The position numbers and the translations under genes are program-made. Of a stretch of DNA of 7,845 bases, positions 1-5,441 are shown one piece after another (the first letter of the stretch is position 1; each line of letters starts with the position of its first letter). The notes beneath the pieces were generated by a model, which worked only from the letters and a program-made list of their open reading frames with translations, was not told the DNA's origin and searched no databases. Source of the stretch: Planctomycetaceae bacterium UBA4732 (GTDB lineage: Bacteria; Planctomycetota; Planctomycetia; Gemmatales; Gemmataceae); assembly GCA_002404095.1 (NCBI GenBank), contig DHJA01000027.1, forward strand, positions 1 to 7,845, written 5' to 3'.

Positions 1-24
1 TCTGTAGAAAAGCTGCGATGTGGA

Positions 25-109
25 GGGTGGCACGCCCTGAGGTACTCCGAAGGGCGTGGGCCGTTGCAAGCAGGTCACGCCCTTCGGAGTACCTCAGGGC
101 GTGCCACCC
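25..109. repeat. Perfect 34-bp inverted repeat with internally palindromic arms
   Basis: Bases 25-58 are the exact reverse complement of 76-109, separated by a 17-nt spacer. Each arm is itself a small hairpin: the 8-mer CACGCCCT at 31-38 pairs with AGGGCGTG at 51-58, and the same pair recurs at 76-83 and 96-103. The segment can therefore fold either as one long stem or as two short hairpins. It lies downstream of the 3' end of the cfa-like gene and has no T-tract on either side, so it does not look like a classic intrinsic terminator. A REP/MITE-like dispersed repeat is the best guess; no transposase sits beside it. Confidence 0.85.
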
Positions 110-132
110 AACGAGGTTTACTACAGAGCAGA

Positions 133-184
133 TCGGGAGTCGTTGCCTTGGCCGTCGTGGCGTATTGACTCCCGACCCTTTTTC
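133..184. repeat. Hairpin repeat element A (partner of 1834-1894)
   Basis: A perfect 9-bp stem (133-141 with 167-175) encloses a 25-nt loop, inside which TGCC (144-147) can pair with GGCG (159-162). The plus-strand side is followed by CCCTTTTTC (176-184), giving a terminator-like shape for plus-strand transcripts; the minus-strand side has no T-tract. It starts just past the stop of the cfa-like gene. The loop matches that of element B at 21 of 25 positions, so the two are copies of one repeat family. Confidence 0.8.
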
Positions 185-194
185 TCGTCCGTTG

Positions 195-1520
195 TTATGA
201 GGAGGCGTACAGGTGCTGCCGCGTGGGAGGCATGCCGGAGACGCCCTTGGAAGCGTGCTTGGTAGACACGATTTGATAAAGACCCAGAGCGCCATCGGTG
301 AACCCAAAGGAGAAGCCGGCCAGGTAAGCGGTCCACATGCGGTACGACTCGGAGCCTACCAGCGCCTCCGCCTTCTCCCGGTTGGCCGACAGCCTCTGAC
401 ACCAGATCTTGGTGGTTAGCGCGTAGTGCTCGCGCCAGGCTTCGACGTCGCGCACCTCGAAGTGGCACCTCTCCATTGCCGCAACGGTGTTGCCGATGTG
501 ATCCAGCTCGCCTCCGGGAAAGATGTACTTTTGGATGACGGCCTGCGCGGCCCGCGGCCGGGCCGCCCGGCCGTGCTTCAGTTTGCCGCAGCGTGCGATG
601 GCGTGGTTGATGAGGATGCCACGGTCGCGGAGCAGCGCGTACATCTTCTGGAAGTAGCGCGGATAGTTGGCGATGCCGATGTGCTCCATCAGGCCGATAC
701 TCGCTATCTTGTCGAAAGTGCCTTCCACCTCGCTGTAGTCGCGCAGCTCCACCTTCGCCCGGTCCTGGAGACCAAGCCGGCGGATCTTTTCCTGAGCGAA
801 CTCCGCCTGCTGCCGCGACAGTGTGGTTCCGTAGGCCTGGACGCCGTGGTGCTGGGCGGCGTAGCAGACCAGGCCGCCCCAGCCGCAGCCGGGATCGAAA
901 AGCGTCTCGCCCGGGCGCAGCCGGAGCTTACGGCAGATCATCTCCAACTTGTCCTGCTGCGCCTGCTCCAGCGAGTTGCCCCAGTCAGTGAAGTAGGCGC
1001 AGGAGTACTGCATCAGTTCCGGGTCGAGGAAAAGCTGGTAGAACTCGTTGCCCAGGTCGTAGTGGAACTGGACGAACTCCGCGCTGTGACGCCGCGGCGG
1101 GCGGGTCGCTTGGTTGGCGGCAACCTGATGCTGAACGGAGGAGTGATCGGCCGGATAAAACAGGAAAGGCACGGCTTGCCGCGCCAGCAGCCATTTATTC
1201 ACCTGGCGCAAACGCGTGCGGGAGTTCTTCACGCGCGCCGCCGCGATGAAGTCCATCAGGTCGCCGCCTTGGAAATCGATCCGGCCCGCGGCGTAATGCT
1301 GGAAGACGTTGTCGAGACTGGGGCGGCGCAGGAGGGAGCTGACGACGCCCGGGCTGCTGACGGCGAGCGCAAAGCGCGGGTCGGCCTCGCGGCCCAGGGG
1401 AACCACGGAGCCGTCCCAGAGCCGCACACAGACACGGGCGTCGAGCAGCGGTGCGAGGTGTTCCAGGGCGGTGCGCGCGGCGCGAAGACGCCGGCGGTCG
1501 GAAAAGAGGTAACGAAACAT
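195..1520 (-). CDS. cfa: Cyclopropane-fatty-acyl-phospholipid synthase-like SAM methyltransferase
   Basis: The 441-residue product resembles CFA/mycolic acid synthases, which transfer a methylene group from S-adenosylmethionine onto double bonds of membrane phospholipid acyl chains. An N-terminal domain (about 1-140) precedes a class I methyltransferase domain. Visible motifs are HYDLGNEFY (153-161), QYSCAYF (171-177), the SAM-binding DPGCGWGG (209-216), GTTLSRQQ (231-238), EHIG (279-282), INHAI (304-308) and YIFPGG (332-337). By motif position, C174, E279 and H306 correspond to E. coli Cfa active-site residues C139, E239 and H266. The frame is open up to 1937, but the start at 1520 is preferred: it has GGGAGAA about 6 nt upstream, a promoter just beyond, and the family N-terminus, whereas the extension translates palindromic repeats. 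Length suits the family, and the gene appears intact and monocistronic. Cfa-like identity is firm; the exact lipid substrate is not known. Confidence 0.93.
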   Translation of the reverse strand: MFRYLFSDRRRLRAARTALEHLAPLLDARVCVRLWDGSVVPLGREADPRFALAVSSPGVVSSLLRRPSLDNVFQHYAAGRIDFQGGDLMDFIAAARVKNSRTRLRQVNKWLLARQAVPFLFYPADHSSVQHQVAANQATRPPRRHSAEFVQFHYDLGNEFYQLFLDPELMQYSCAYFTDWGNSLEQAQQDKLEMICRKLRLRPGETLFDPGCGWGGLVCYAAQHHGVQAYGTTLSRQQAEFAQEKIRRLGLQDRAKVELRDYSEVEGTFDKIASIGLMEHIGIANYPRYFQKMYALLRDRGILINHAIARCGKLKHGRAARPRAAQAVIQKYIFPGGELDHIGNTVAAMERCHFEVRDVEAWREHYALTTKIWCQRLSANREKAEALVGSESYRMWTAYLAGFSFGFTDGALGLYQIVSTKHASKGVSGMPPTRQHLYASS

Positions 1521-1588
1521 CGTGTTTCTCCCGAGGATCTCAGCCCTTCTGGGCGCCAGCGGCGTAACTCGCCACATACAAATGCGCG

Positions 1589-1618
1589 ATAGTAGCGAGA
1601 TCGCACCCTCGGGGTCAA
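1589..1618 (-). promoter_or_regulatory. Sigma70-type promoter for the cfa-like gene
   Basis: On the minus strand TTGACC (1618-1613, five of six matches to TTGACA) is followed after 18 nt by TACTAT (1594-1589, four of six matches to TATAAT). Transcription would start near 1582, leaving a leader of about 60 nt before the ATG at 1520. This is a motif match only. Confidence 0.5.
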
Positions 1619-1673
1619 CGTCTCCTTGGCCTCGGGGTGTGCCTCTCGATTTTGGTCGCGTCCGGTACGACCA

Positions 1674-1785
1674 CCCCGCGTTCAAACGCGGGGCTACAGG
1701 CTGAAGCCCCGTGAACGGGGCTGGAATTGCCACACAGCCCGGTTTATCGGGCTTCGGCCTGTAGCCCCGCCGTTCACGGCGGGGC
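1674..1785. repeat. Four-hairpin palindromic element
   Basis: Four consecutive perfect hairpins: 1674-1693 (7-bp stem), 1705-1722 (7-bp stem, TGAA loop), 1736-1753 (6-bp stem) and 1764-1785 (9-bp stem, TTCA loop). The outer halves also pair with each other: 1690-1709 matches 1749-1768 at 19 of 20 positions, the exception being a G-T wobble. The outer hairpins keep their stems despite different sequence (CCCCGCG against GCCCCGCCG arms), as expected if structure is maintained. It lies in the gene-free stretch 1521-1949 upstream of the cfa-like promoter. No coding role is seen; a REP-like dispersed element or cruciform is likely. Confidence 0.8.
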
Positions 1786-1833
1786 GGGATTTTGTTGTCG
1801 AATTCGTGATCCGTTGACGCCAGGCCACTCCAT

Positions 1834-1894
1834 AAAACGAAAAAGGGGTCGGAAGTCGTCGCCTTGTCCGTCGTGGCGAATCGACTTCCGACCT
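1834..1894 (-). terminator. Hairpin repeat element B, terminator-like on the minus strand
   Basis: A perfect 12-bp stem (1847-1858 with 1882-1893) has an inner CGCC/GGCG stem (1860-1863 with 1875-1878). Read on the minus strand it is followed by CCCCTTTTTCGTTTT (1848-1834), which is intrinsic-terminator-like and correctly placed after the stop of the minus-strand gene ending at 1950. Its 25-nt loop is 84% identical to that of element A. One stem pair differs in a compensatory way: G137-C171 in A is A1853-T1887 here. It is therefore both a repeat copy and a plausible terminator. Confidence 0.65.
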
Positions 1895-1949
1895 CTATCT
1901 TTCCGCTTCCTTTTCCATCCGACGCCCGCCGGATCAAGCGGGGCCAACG

Positions 1950-2175
1950 CTAACCCGCCTTTCTCACGGCGGAAAGGACTTCTTCGGTGGTAGGCAGCGA
2001 TTCGCCCTTCTGGGCCGCCACCTTTCCATATCACCGAGACCGTGAACTCGCCACGATTCCCGTTTACCACCTGCACCTCGACGCCCGGCTCCTTCCTCAA
2101 AGCGGCCGCCAAACTGGCGGCATGCTCACGGATCGAGCCTCAGACCGGGCATTCGCGGATCTCCACCTTCTTCAT
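1950..2175 (-). CDS. Candidate Rdx/SelW-like selenoprotein (CxxU), with a one-base frameshift
   Basis: Reading from ATG 2175, preceded by AAAGGAG with 8-nt spacing, gives MKKVEIRECPV, then TGA at 2142-2140, then GSIREHAASLAAALRKE and on to GEFTVSV. A short beta strand, a CxxC/U motif at residues 9-12, a helix and a GxFxVxV strand is the Rdx (SelW/SelT/SelH) thioredoxin-like layout, and TGA sits exactly where the family has its second redox Cys or Sec. A SECIS-like hairpin follows. After GTG 2034-2032 the frame must move by one base (extra nucleotide within 2031-2028). The other frame then reads GKVAAQKGESLPTTEEVLSA and ends at TAG 1952-1950, a natural C-terminus, for 74 residues in total. Without the shift, the frame runs on into repeat elements. 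Such proteins are small cytoplasmic oxidoreductases. Alternatives are a pseudogene with two lesions, or a sequencing indel in a genuine selenoprotein gene. No selA/B/C/D genes are in the window. Confidence 0.7.
2105..2142 (-). promoter_or_regulatory. SECIS-like hairpin following the in-frame UGA
   Basis: Starting 18 nt after the TGA (2142-2140), GCCGCC (2121-2116) pairs perfectly with GGCGGC (2110-2105) around a 5-nt loop AGTTT. GAGC below it can pair with GCTT across a small internal loop. A stem with a short apical loop, a G in the first two loop positions and the loop about 25 nt after UGA matches the known general layout of bacterial SECIS elements, which recruit SelB to decode UGA as selenocysteine. 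The GC-rich stem could also arise from Ala codons, so this is supportive and not decisive. Confidence 0.5.
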
Positions 2176-2228
2176 AGCAGAGGCTCCTTTCGTGTGTCGC
2201 AGGCGAACATAGTCGCCTTGTTGCAGGT

Positions 2229-2234
2229 ATTGTA
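2229..2234 (-). promoter_or_regulatory. Possible -10 box upstream of the Rdx-like gene
   Basis: TACAAT on the minus strand matches five of six bases of TATAAT and lies 54 nt before the ATG at 2175. No good -35 box is visible at 16-18 nt spacing, where the hairpin at 2236-2288 lies. It would give the small gene its own transcript, separate from the sigma operon. Confidence 0.25.
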
Positions 2235-2235
2235 G

Positions 2236-2288
2236 GCGGCCAGGATCCGTTTGCATCTTCCGGAAGTCGCGGAACAAACGCTGGCCGC
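2236..2288. repeat. Interrupted 14-bp inverted repeat between the beta-propeller and Rdx-like genes
   Basis: GCGGCCAG (2236-2243) pairs with CTGGCCGC (2281-2288), and CGTTTG (2248-2253) with CAAACG (2275-2280). A 4-nt GATC bulge lies on one side and TTCCGGAA in the loop. It lies 17 nt beyond the stop of the minus-strand gene at 2306. No T-tract follows on either strand, so it is a stable RNA/DNA hairpin that may end or protect the sigma-operon transcript, not a canonical terminator. Confidence 0.6.
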
Positions 2289-2305
2289 TGCCGTTGGTAC
2301 AGCTT

Positions 2306-4006
2306 TTAGCGCCACGCCGTCAGTTCCAGGCTCGTTTCCTTCGGCTGGACCTTCTTTGTTAGTAGGACGCTGGCGTTGGCGCCGTTGGCGTCCACGAGTT
2401 TGAGGTACGTCTCCGCTCCGTAATTAAAGGGCGGATTCTTGGGGTCGAGCAGCCGGCAGGTGTAGGCAATCCGTTTACCGTCCGGCGACCAGCTCGGCCG
2501 CACGTCGGTGAACTTGCCGGCCGGGACTAGCTCCTTCGGCTCGCCGCCGGCCAGCGAGACGACGAAGAGTTGATGGCTCTTGTCCTCGCGATGAAACGTC
2601 GCATACACCGCCTCTTTGCCGTCCGGCGACACTCGCACACTTGAGGGGAAGACGTTCACGTCCGGAGCGGTCAGACTGCGAACCACCTTTCCATCCGCCG
2701 TCGCCGTTTGCAAACCTTGTCCAACCACAAGAATCGTCTGGCCATCGGCCGACGCCGCCGCGAACTGCGCTTGCTGTTCCTTGCCATCGGCGCCTTTGTA
2801 CGTCGGCAGCTTGACGGCCTGTTTTGCCCTCGTTTTCAGATCAACCACGTCGGTCCCGGTGCGTCCGTCCGCCTGTTCCTTGCCGGCGAGGTGTTGCCAC
2901 CAGCTCACGTACAGCAACTTGCCGTCATCGGAAAACCGCCACGACTGCAATTCCCCCTCCGGACGGGCGTAAACCTCAATAACCGCTTCCTTGGGTTGCG
3001 TCCGATCCCACAGGAGGACGCGGTACGGCGCGAAGGCGCCGTGATCCGTGATGTGCGTATAGGCCATTGCCAAGTAACAGCCGTCCGGCGACAGCTCCGC
3101 TTTCGCGGAGTCATACGTTTCCGCGCTGTCCGGCAGCCGCGGAACGAACTGCGCTTCCGGCGTTTCGCCGTCGGCTTGGACTGAATGAAGCTCCGTCCAG
3201 CCTTGTTGGTAGTAAATCCGGGTCGGTATGACGCGCGCCGGAGTTGGTCTTTCCCCGTTGCGGTCCTTGAGGTCATCCAGACTAAACAAATCCCCATTGA
3301 GCGGTTCGTCCCATATGAAATCTTCCCAGGTAACCGACGTATGGTCGTCCGCGAAGTGAATCTTGACAGGCAGTCCGATTTTCGCATCGGCCCACAGCTT
3401 GAACTGGTTGCCGCCGAACCACAATGACTTTGCCAGTCCCTTGATCTGGTAGACGTGGCATTTTCGACCGCCCACGTCCTCATCCCCAAGGGATTTCATG
3501 TGATCCTTGGCGTCTTCTTTCAGGTTGCGCAGCTGATCAATGGGCCAATTCAGTTCGCGACCCTTTTTCTGATCCAAATGAATGATCCCAGTTTCGCTCG
3601 GCGTCTCATAACGAATGAAGTTTCCCCGGATGAACATCTTCGATTCCAGTTCGGGTTGATCGCCGATTTTCTGTTTGACTACAAAGCTCACCGATTTGGC
3701 CTTTTTGACGTTCTCCACCATTTTGGCGAAGCTCATCGAAGCGCTTCGGTCGAGGAGCCAAAAGGCACCGGCCAGGACGGCCAGCATGACGGCGGCGGCC
3801 GCGGCGCCGAAGCGTGCAATGCGAAACATGCGTTTTCTCCTTTGAATGCGCCGGATAACGTCCGGCGCGGGGGTTGAAGCCTGCAAAGCCTCGACGGTCG
3901 AGGCCGTTAATTGGGGAGATGGACCGTCGGGAATTCGCGCATCGCGCAGAGCCGCGGTCGCTTGATCCAGCACGTCCCTCTCGCGTCGGTCCATGCGATC
4001 ATTCAT
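2306..4006 (-). CDS. Membrane-anchored LolA-like plus beta-propeller protein, likely anti-sigma factor
   Basis: The 566-residue product has an Arg/Asp-rich cytoplasmic N-terminus (1-65), one hydrophobic segment (66-85, FGAAAAAVMLAVLAGAFWLL), a region resembling LolA-type lipoprotein-sorting folds (about 90-245), and a C-terminal PD40/TolB-like beta-propeller. The propeller repeats carry SPDG (306-309), SDDGK (359-363), SADGQ (419-423), SPDGK (460-464) and WSPDGKRIAY (506-515). The ATG at 4006 has AAGGAAGGG about 5 nt upstream and overlaps the sigma-factor stop by 8 bp, so the two are translationally coupled. Such sigma-adjacent single-pass proteins usually hold their ECF sigma at the membrane, with the outer domain sensing an envelope signal. 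That role is inferred from position and topology; no ZAS zinc motif is visible. It could instead be an effector co-expressed with the sigma. Confidence 0.85.
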   Translation of the reverse strand: MNDRMDRRERDVLDQATAALRDARIPDGPSPQLTASTVEALQASTPAPDVIRRIQRRKRMFRIARFGAAAAAVMLAVLAGAFWLLDRSASMSFAKMVENVKKAKSVSFVVKQKIGDQPELESKMFIRGNFIRYETPSETGIIHLDQKKGRELNWPIDQLRNLKEDAKDHMKSLGDEDVGGRKCHVYQIKGLAKSLWFGGNQFKLWADAKIGLPVKIHFADDHTSVTWEDFIWDEPLNGDLFSLDDLKDRNGERPTPARVIPTRIYYQQGWTELHSVQADGETPEAQFVPRLPDSAETYDSAKAELSPDGCYLAMAYTHITDHGAFAPYRVLLWDRTQPKEAVIEVYARPEGELQSWRFSDDGKLLYVSWWQHLAGKEQADGRTGTDVVDLKTRAKQAVKLPTYKGADGKEQQAQFAAASADGQTILVVGQGLQTATADGKVVRSLTAPDVNVFPSSVRVSPDGKEAVYATFHREDKSHQLFVVSLAGGEPKELVPAGKFTDVRPSWSPDGKRIAYTCRLLDPKNPPFNYGAETYLKLVDANGANASVLLTKKVQPKETSLELTAWR

Positions 4007-4538
4007 GGCTGCCCTTCCTTTCCGAAGCGTTTTGAGCCGCCGGTCTGTGAGCTAACAGCCGCTCGCGCAAACTGGCTCGCGCCCGGCTCAATAACACGCC
4101 TACATGGTTCACCGTGACGCCGACCTGTTCGGCGATCTGCTGATAGCTCAGGCCTTCCAGACAAGAGAGGCAAAAGACCTGGCTCTGCCGTGCGTCCAAC
4201 TCGGCCAAGGCTTCGCGCAGATGCTCGGCCAGTTCACCGGCCTCGGCCGCCTGAACGGGGTCGGCGGCGCGAACGTCGGCGCCGCCGCCTTCTGGCAGCA
4301 CATCGCGGCGATTCGCTTCACGGCGCCGCTGTCGAAGGCGTTCCAGCGCGCGGGCGGTGGCCAGCCGCTTCAACAAGGCCGGCCAGTTGCGGATCGGTTC
4401 CTTGTCCGCCACTGCCAGCGCGGAGACGAAGGTTCGCTGAAAGCAGTCGGCCGCGTCCGAGTCATGGTTCAACAGGCGGTAGGCGGTGCGCCAAACCATC
4501 GGCCCGTGTTCTCGAACGATTTGCGACCAGTCCGTCAT
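3999..4538 (-). CDS. ECF-family RNA polymerase sigma factor
   Basis: The 179-residue product has a sigma-2 region (about 5-70) with the planctomycete-style opening WSQIVREHGPMVWRTAYRLL and the DAADCFQRTF segment. A sigma-4 region (about 105-165) carries the helix-turn-helix LSYQQIAEQVGVTVNHVGVL followed by LSRARASLRERL. It directs RNA polymerase to a dedicated promoter set. The frame is open to ATG 4565, but that codon has poorly spaced Shine-Dalgarno support. ATG 4538 has GGAAGG at 9-nt spacing and starts at the usual family N-terminus, so it is preferred. It is first in a two-gene operon, with its stop overlapping the start of the membrane partner. ECF sigmas often autoregulate, but no diagnostic promoter could be recognised upstream. 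Confidence 0.92.
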   Translation of the reverse strand: MTDWSQIVREHGPMVWRTAYRLLNHDSDAADCFQRTFVSALAVADKEPIRNWPALLKRLATARALERLRQRRREANRRDVLPEGGGADVRAADPVQAAEAGELAEHLREALAELDARQSQVFCLSCLEGLSYQQIAEQVGVTVNHVGVLLSRARASLRERLLAHRPAAQNASERKGSHE

Positions 4539-4610
4539 GTCTGGCAGCCTTCCGATGGATTTCATGCTTCCATCTTAGTGTCGCCGCGACGGCCGGTTTT
4601 CTTACAGCGT

Positions 4611-4678
4611 GTAGGGTGGGTTTCCACCAGCCCCGAGCGCAAGCGAGGGGTTGACGGAAAGATCGACTAATTCGTCAA
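4611..4678. repeat. Intergenic palindromic repeat cluster (SPERKRG-type)
   Basis: Three adjacent inverted repeats: GGTGG/CCACC (4615-4619 with 4624-4628, GTTT loop), CCCC/GGGG with inner CGC/GCG (4631-4650), and TTGACG/CGTCAA (4651-4656 with 4673-4678). In one frame the middle block would read TSPERKRG, a peptide I recall as a recurrent spurious ORF in planctomycete genomes. It occupies the gap (4539-4718) between the divergent sigma gene and the plus-strand genes, so promoters may also lie here. Family membership is from memory. Confidence 0.4.
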
Positions 4679-4718
4679 AAAGGGTCCGCTTTGGCGGAGA
4701 TTTGTAAGCATAGGAGAG

Positions 4719-5027
4719 GTGGCAGGGCGGAGAGTGATAAAACGGCCGCGGTCCCGGTTCGCGGCAGCGAAAAACCAAGGGCTAATGGTCTTGTCGTTCG
4801 ACGTGATTCTGCTCGACCCGCAATTTCAGGACTTCAAGACAATCCTTGACGGCGAGCGCCGGAAGAGTCAGCATACCTATGGCTTCCCCAATGGGGACGG
4901 CGACTGCAACTGCACCATGTGGCTGGAACGGCTGGGGTTGCCGTTGCTTACCAGGCGCATGGACGAGTTCGTCCGCCTGCCGGGTATTTCATCCCATCCG
5001 AGGCCCCGGTTTGGCCGGTGTTTGTAA
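4719..5027 (+). CDS. Hypothetical protein with His...Cys papain-like signature, possibly truncated
   Basis: No known family was recognised in this frame of about 102 residues. GTG 4719 or GTG 4734 could be the start; an internal ATG at 4785 gives 80 residues. The core contains FDVILLDPQF followed by QHTYGF (H52) and DGDCNCTMWLERLGLPLL (C63, C65). A His preceding an NC[TV]xW-type motif is reminiscent of permuted papain-like (NlpC/P60-related) hydrolases, but only the motif spacing supports this, and such domains are usually longer, so a truncated remnant is possible. No signal peptide or membrane segment is evident. It ends 15 nt before the next gene on the same strand, suggesting co-transcription. 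The Pro/Arg-rich tail may be non-native. Confidence 0.5.
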   Translation: MAGRRVIKRPRSRFAAAKNQGLMVLSFDVILLDPQFQDFKTILDGERRKSQHTYGFPNGDGDCNCTMWLERLGLPLLTRRMDEFVRLPGISSHPRPRFGRCL

Positions 5028-5042
5028 CGAGGCGTTACAGCC

Positions 5043-5288
5043 ATGCACTATTTTCCACCCCGCGTGTCGCAGGACGAGGAGCGTCTCGGCGAGTTGGCCA
5101 TGAAGTTCCGCGGCGCACGGCGCGACGAGGAACGCCGAGCCATCGCCGGGGACTATTCCCAAACGGTGCAGCATTTGATCGATGGCGGCGGCTGGCGCGA
5201 AATGCCCGCTCCCGAAGACCAGCTTCCCGACGCCTGGATGCCGAAGGCGTTCTTTGAATTCTGGTCGCATCGCCAGGCTACTCCATAG
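5043..5288 (+). CDS. Small hypothetical acidic protein, 81 aa
   Basis: This intact short frame starts at ATG 5043 and ends at TAG 5288. The ribosome binding site is weak (ACGAGGCG further upstream than usual). Codon third positions are GC-rich as in the neighbouring genes, and the composition is protein-like: a charged helix (about 10-45, rich in Glu/Arg), then the conserved-looking stretch MPAPEDQLPDAWMPKAFFEF. No membrane segment, signal peptide or Cys pair is present. It follows the preceding His/Cys frame by 15 nt, so the two may form a small operon, but no partnership can be claimed. The family was not recognised. Confidence 0.55.
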   Translation: MHYFPPRVSQDEERLGELAMKFRGARRDEERRAIAGDYSQTVQHLIDGGGWREMPAPEDQLPDAWMPKAFFEFWSHRQATP

Positions 5289-5441
5289 CCGGCATGAAAA
5301 CAGAAGAACACGAGTCAGCGCGGGGCCGCAAGCTGGCATCGGTTTTCCCTGCCGGGGGTGAAATTGGAGCGGGAGTTCCGGCCTTGGCCGGTTTGGCGAA
5401 TCGGCTAGGTGCCTTTCTCCGCCCGACCTGAAGGTACAGCG

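Noticed and set aside
133..184. Element A as the terminator of the cfa-like gene
   Set aside because: The T-tract is on the plus-strand side; transcripts of the minus-strand gene would meet no T-run after the stem.
426..1592. Long plus-strand open frame opposite the cfa-like gene (388 codons)
   Set aside because: It is the antisense shadow of a clearly conserved gene in GC-rich DNA, with low-complexity Ala/Val/Leu composition and no motif.
1521..1937. N-terminal extension of the cfa-like frame up to 1937
   Set aside because: It translates through the cfa promoter, the four-hairpin element and element B, has no family resemblance, and the start at 1520 has a good ribosome binding site and the expected N-terminus.
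1774..2112. Minus-strand 112-codon frame starting at TTG after the TGA
   Set aside because: It is the downstream part of the Rdx-like gene read past the frameshift; its second half only translates repeat sequence.
4651..4678. TTGACG in the sigma upstream region as a -35 box
   Set aside because: No acceptable -10 box at proper spacing on either strand, and it forms part of an inverted repeat cluster.
5294..5431. Plus-strand 45-codon frame (MKTEEHESARG...) in the gap before the HEPN-like gene
   Set aside because: No ribosome binding site, no recognisable motif, and length expected by chance in this composition.
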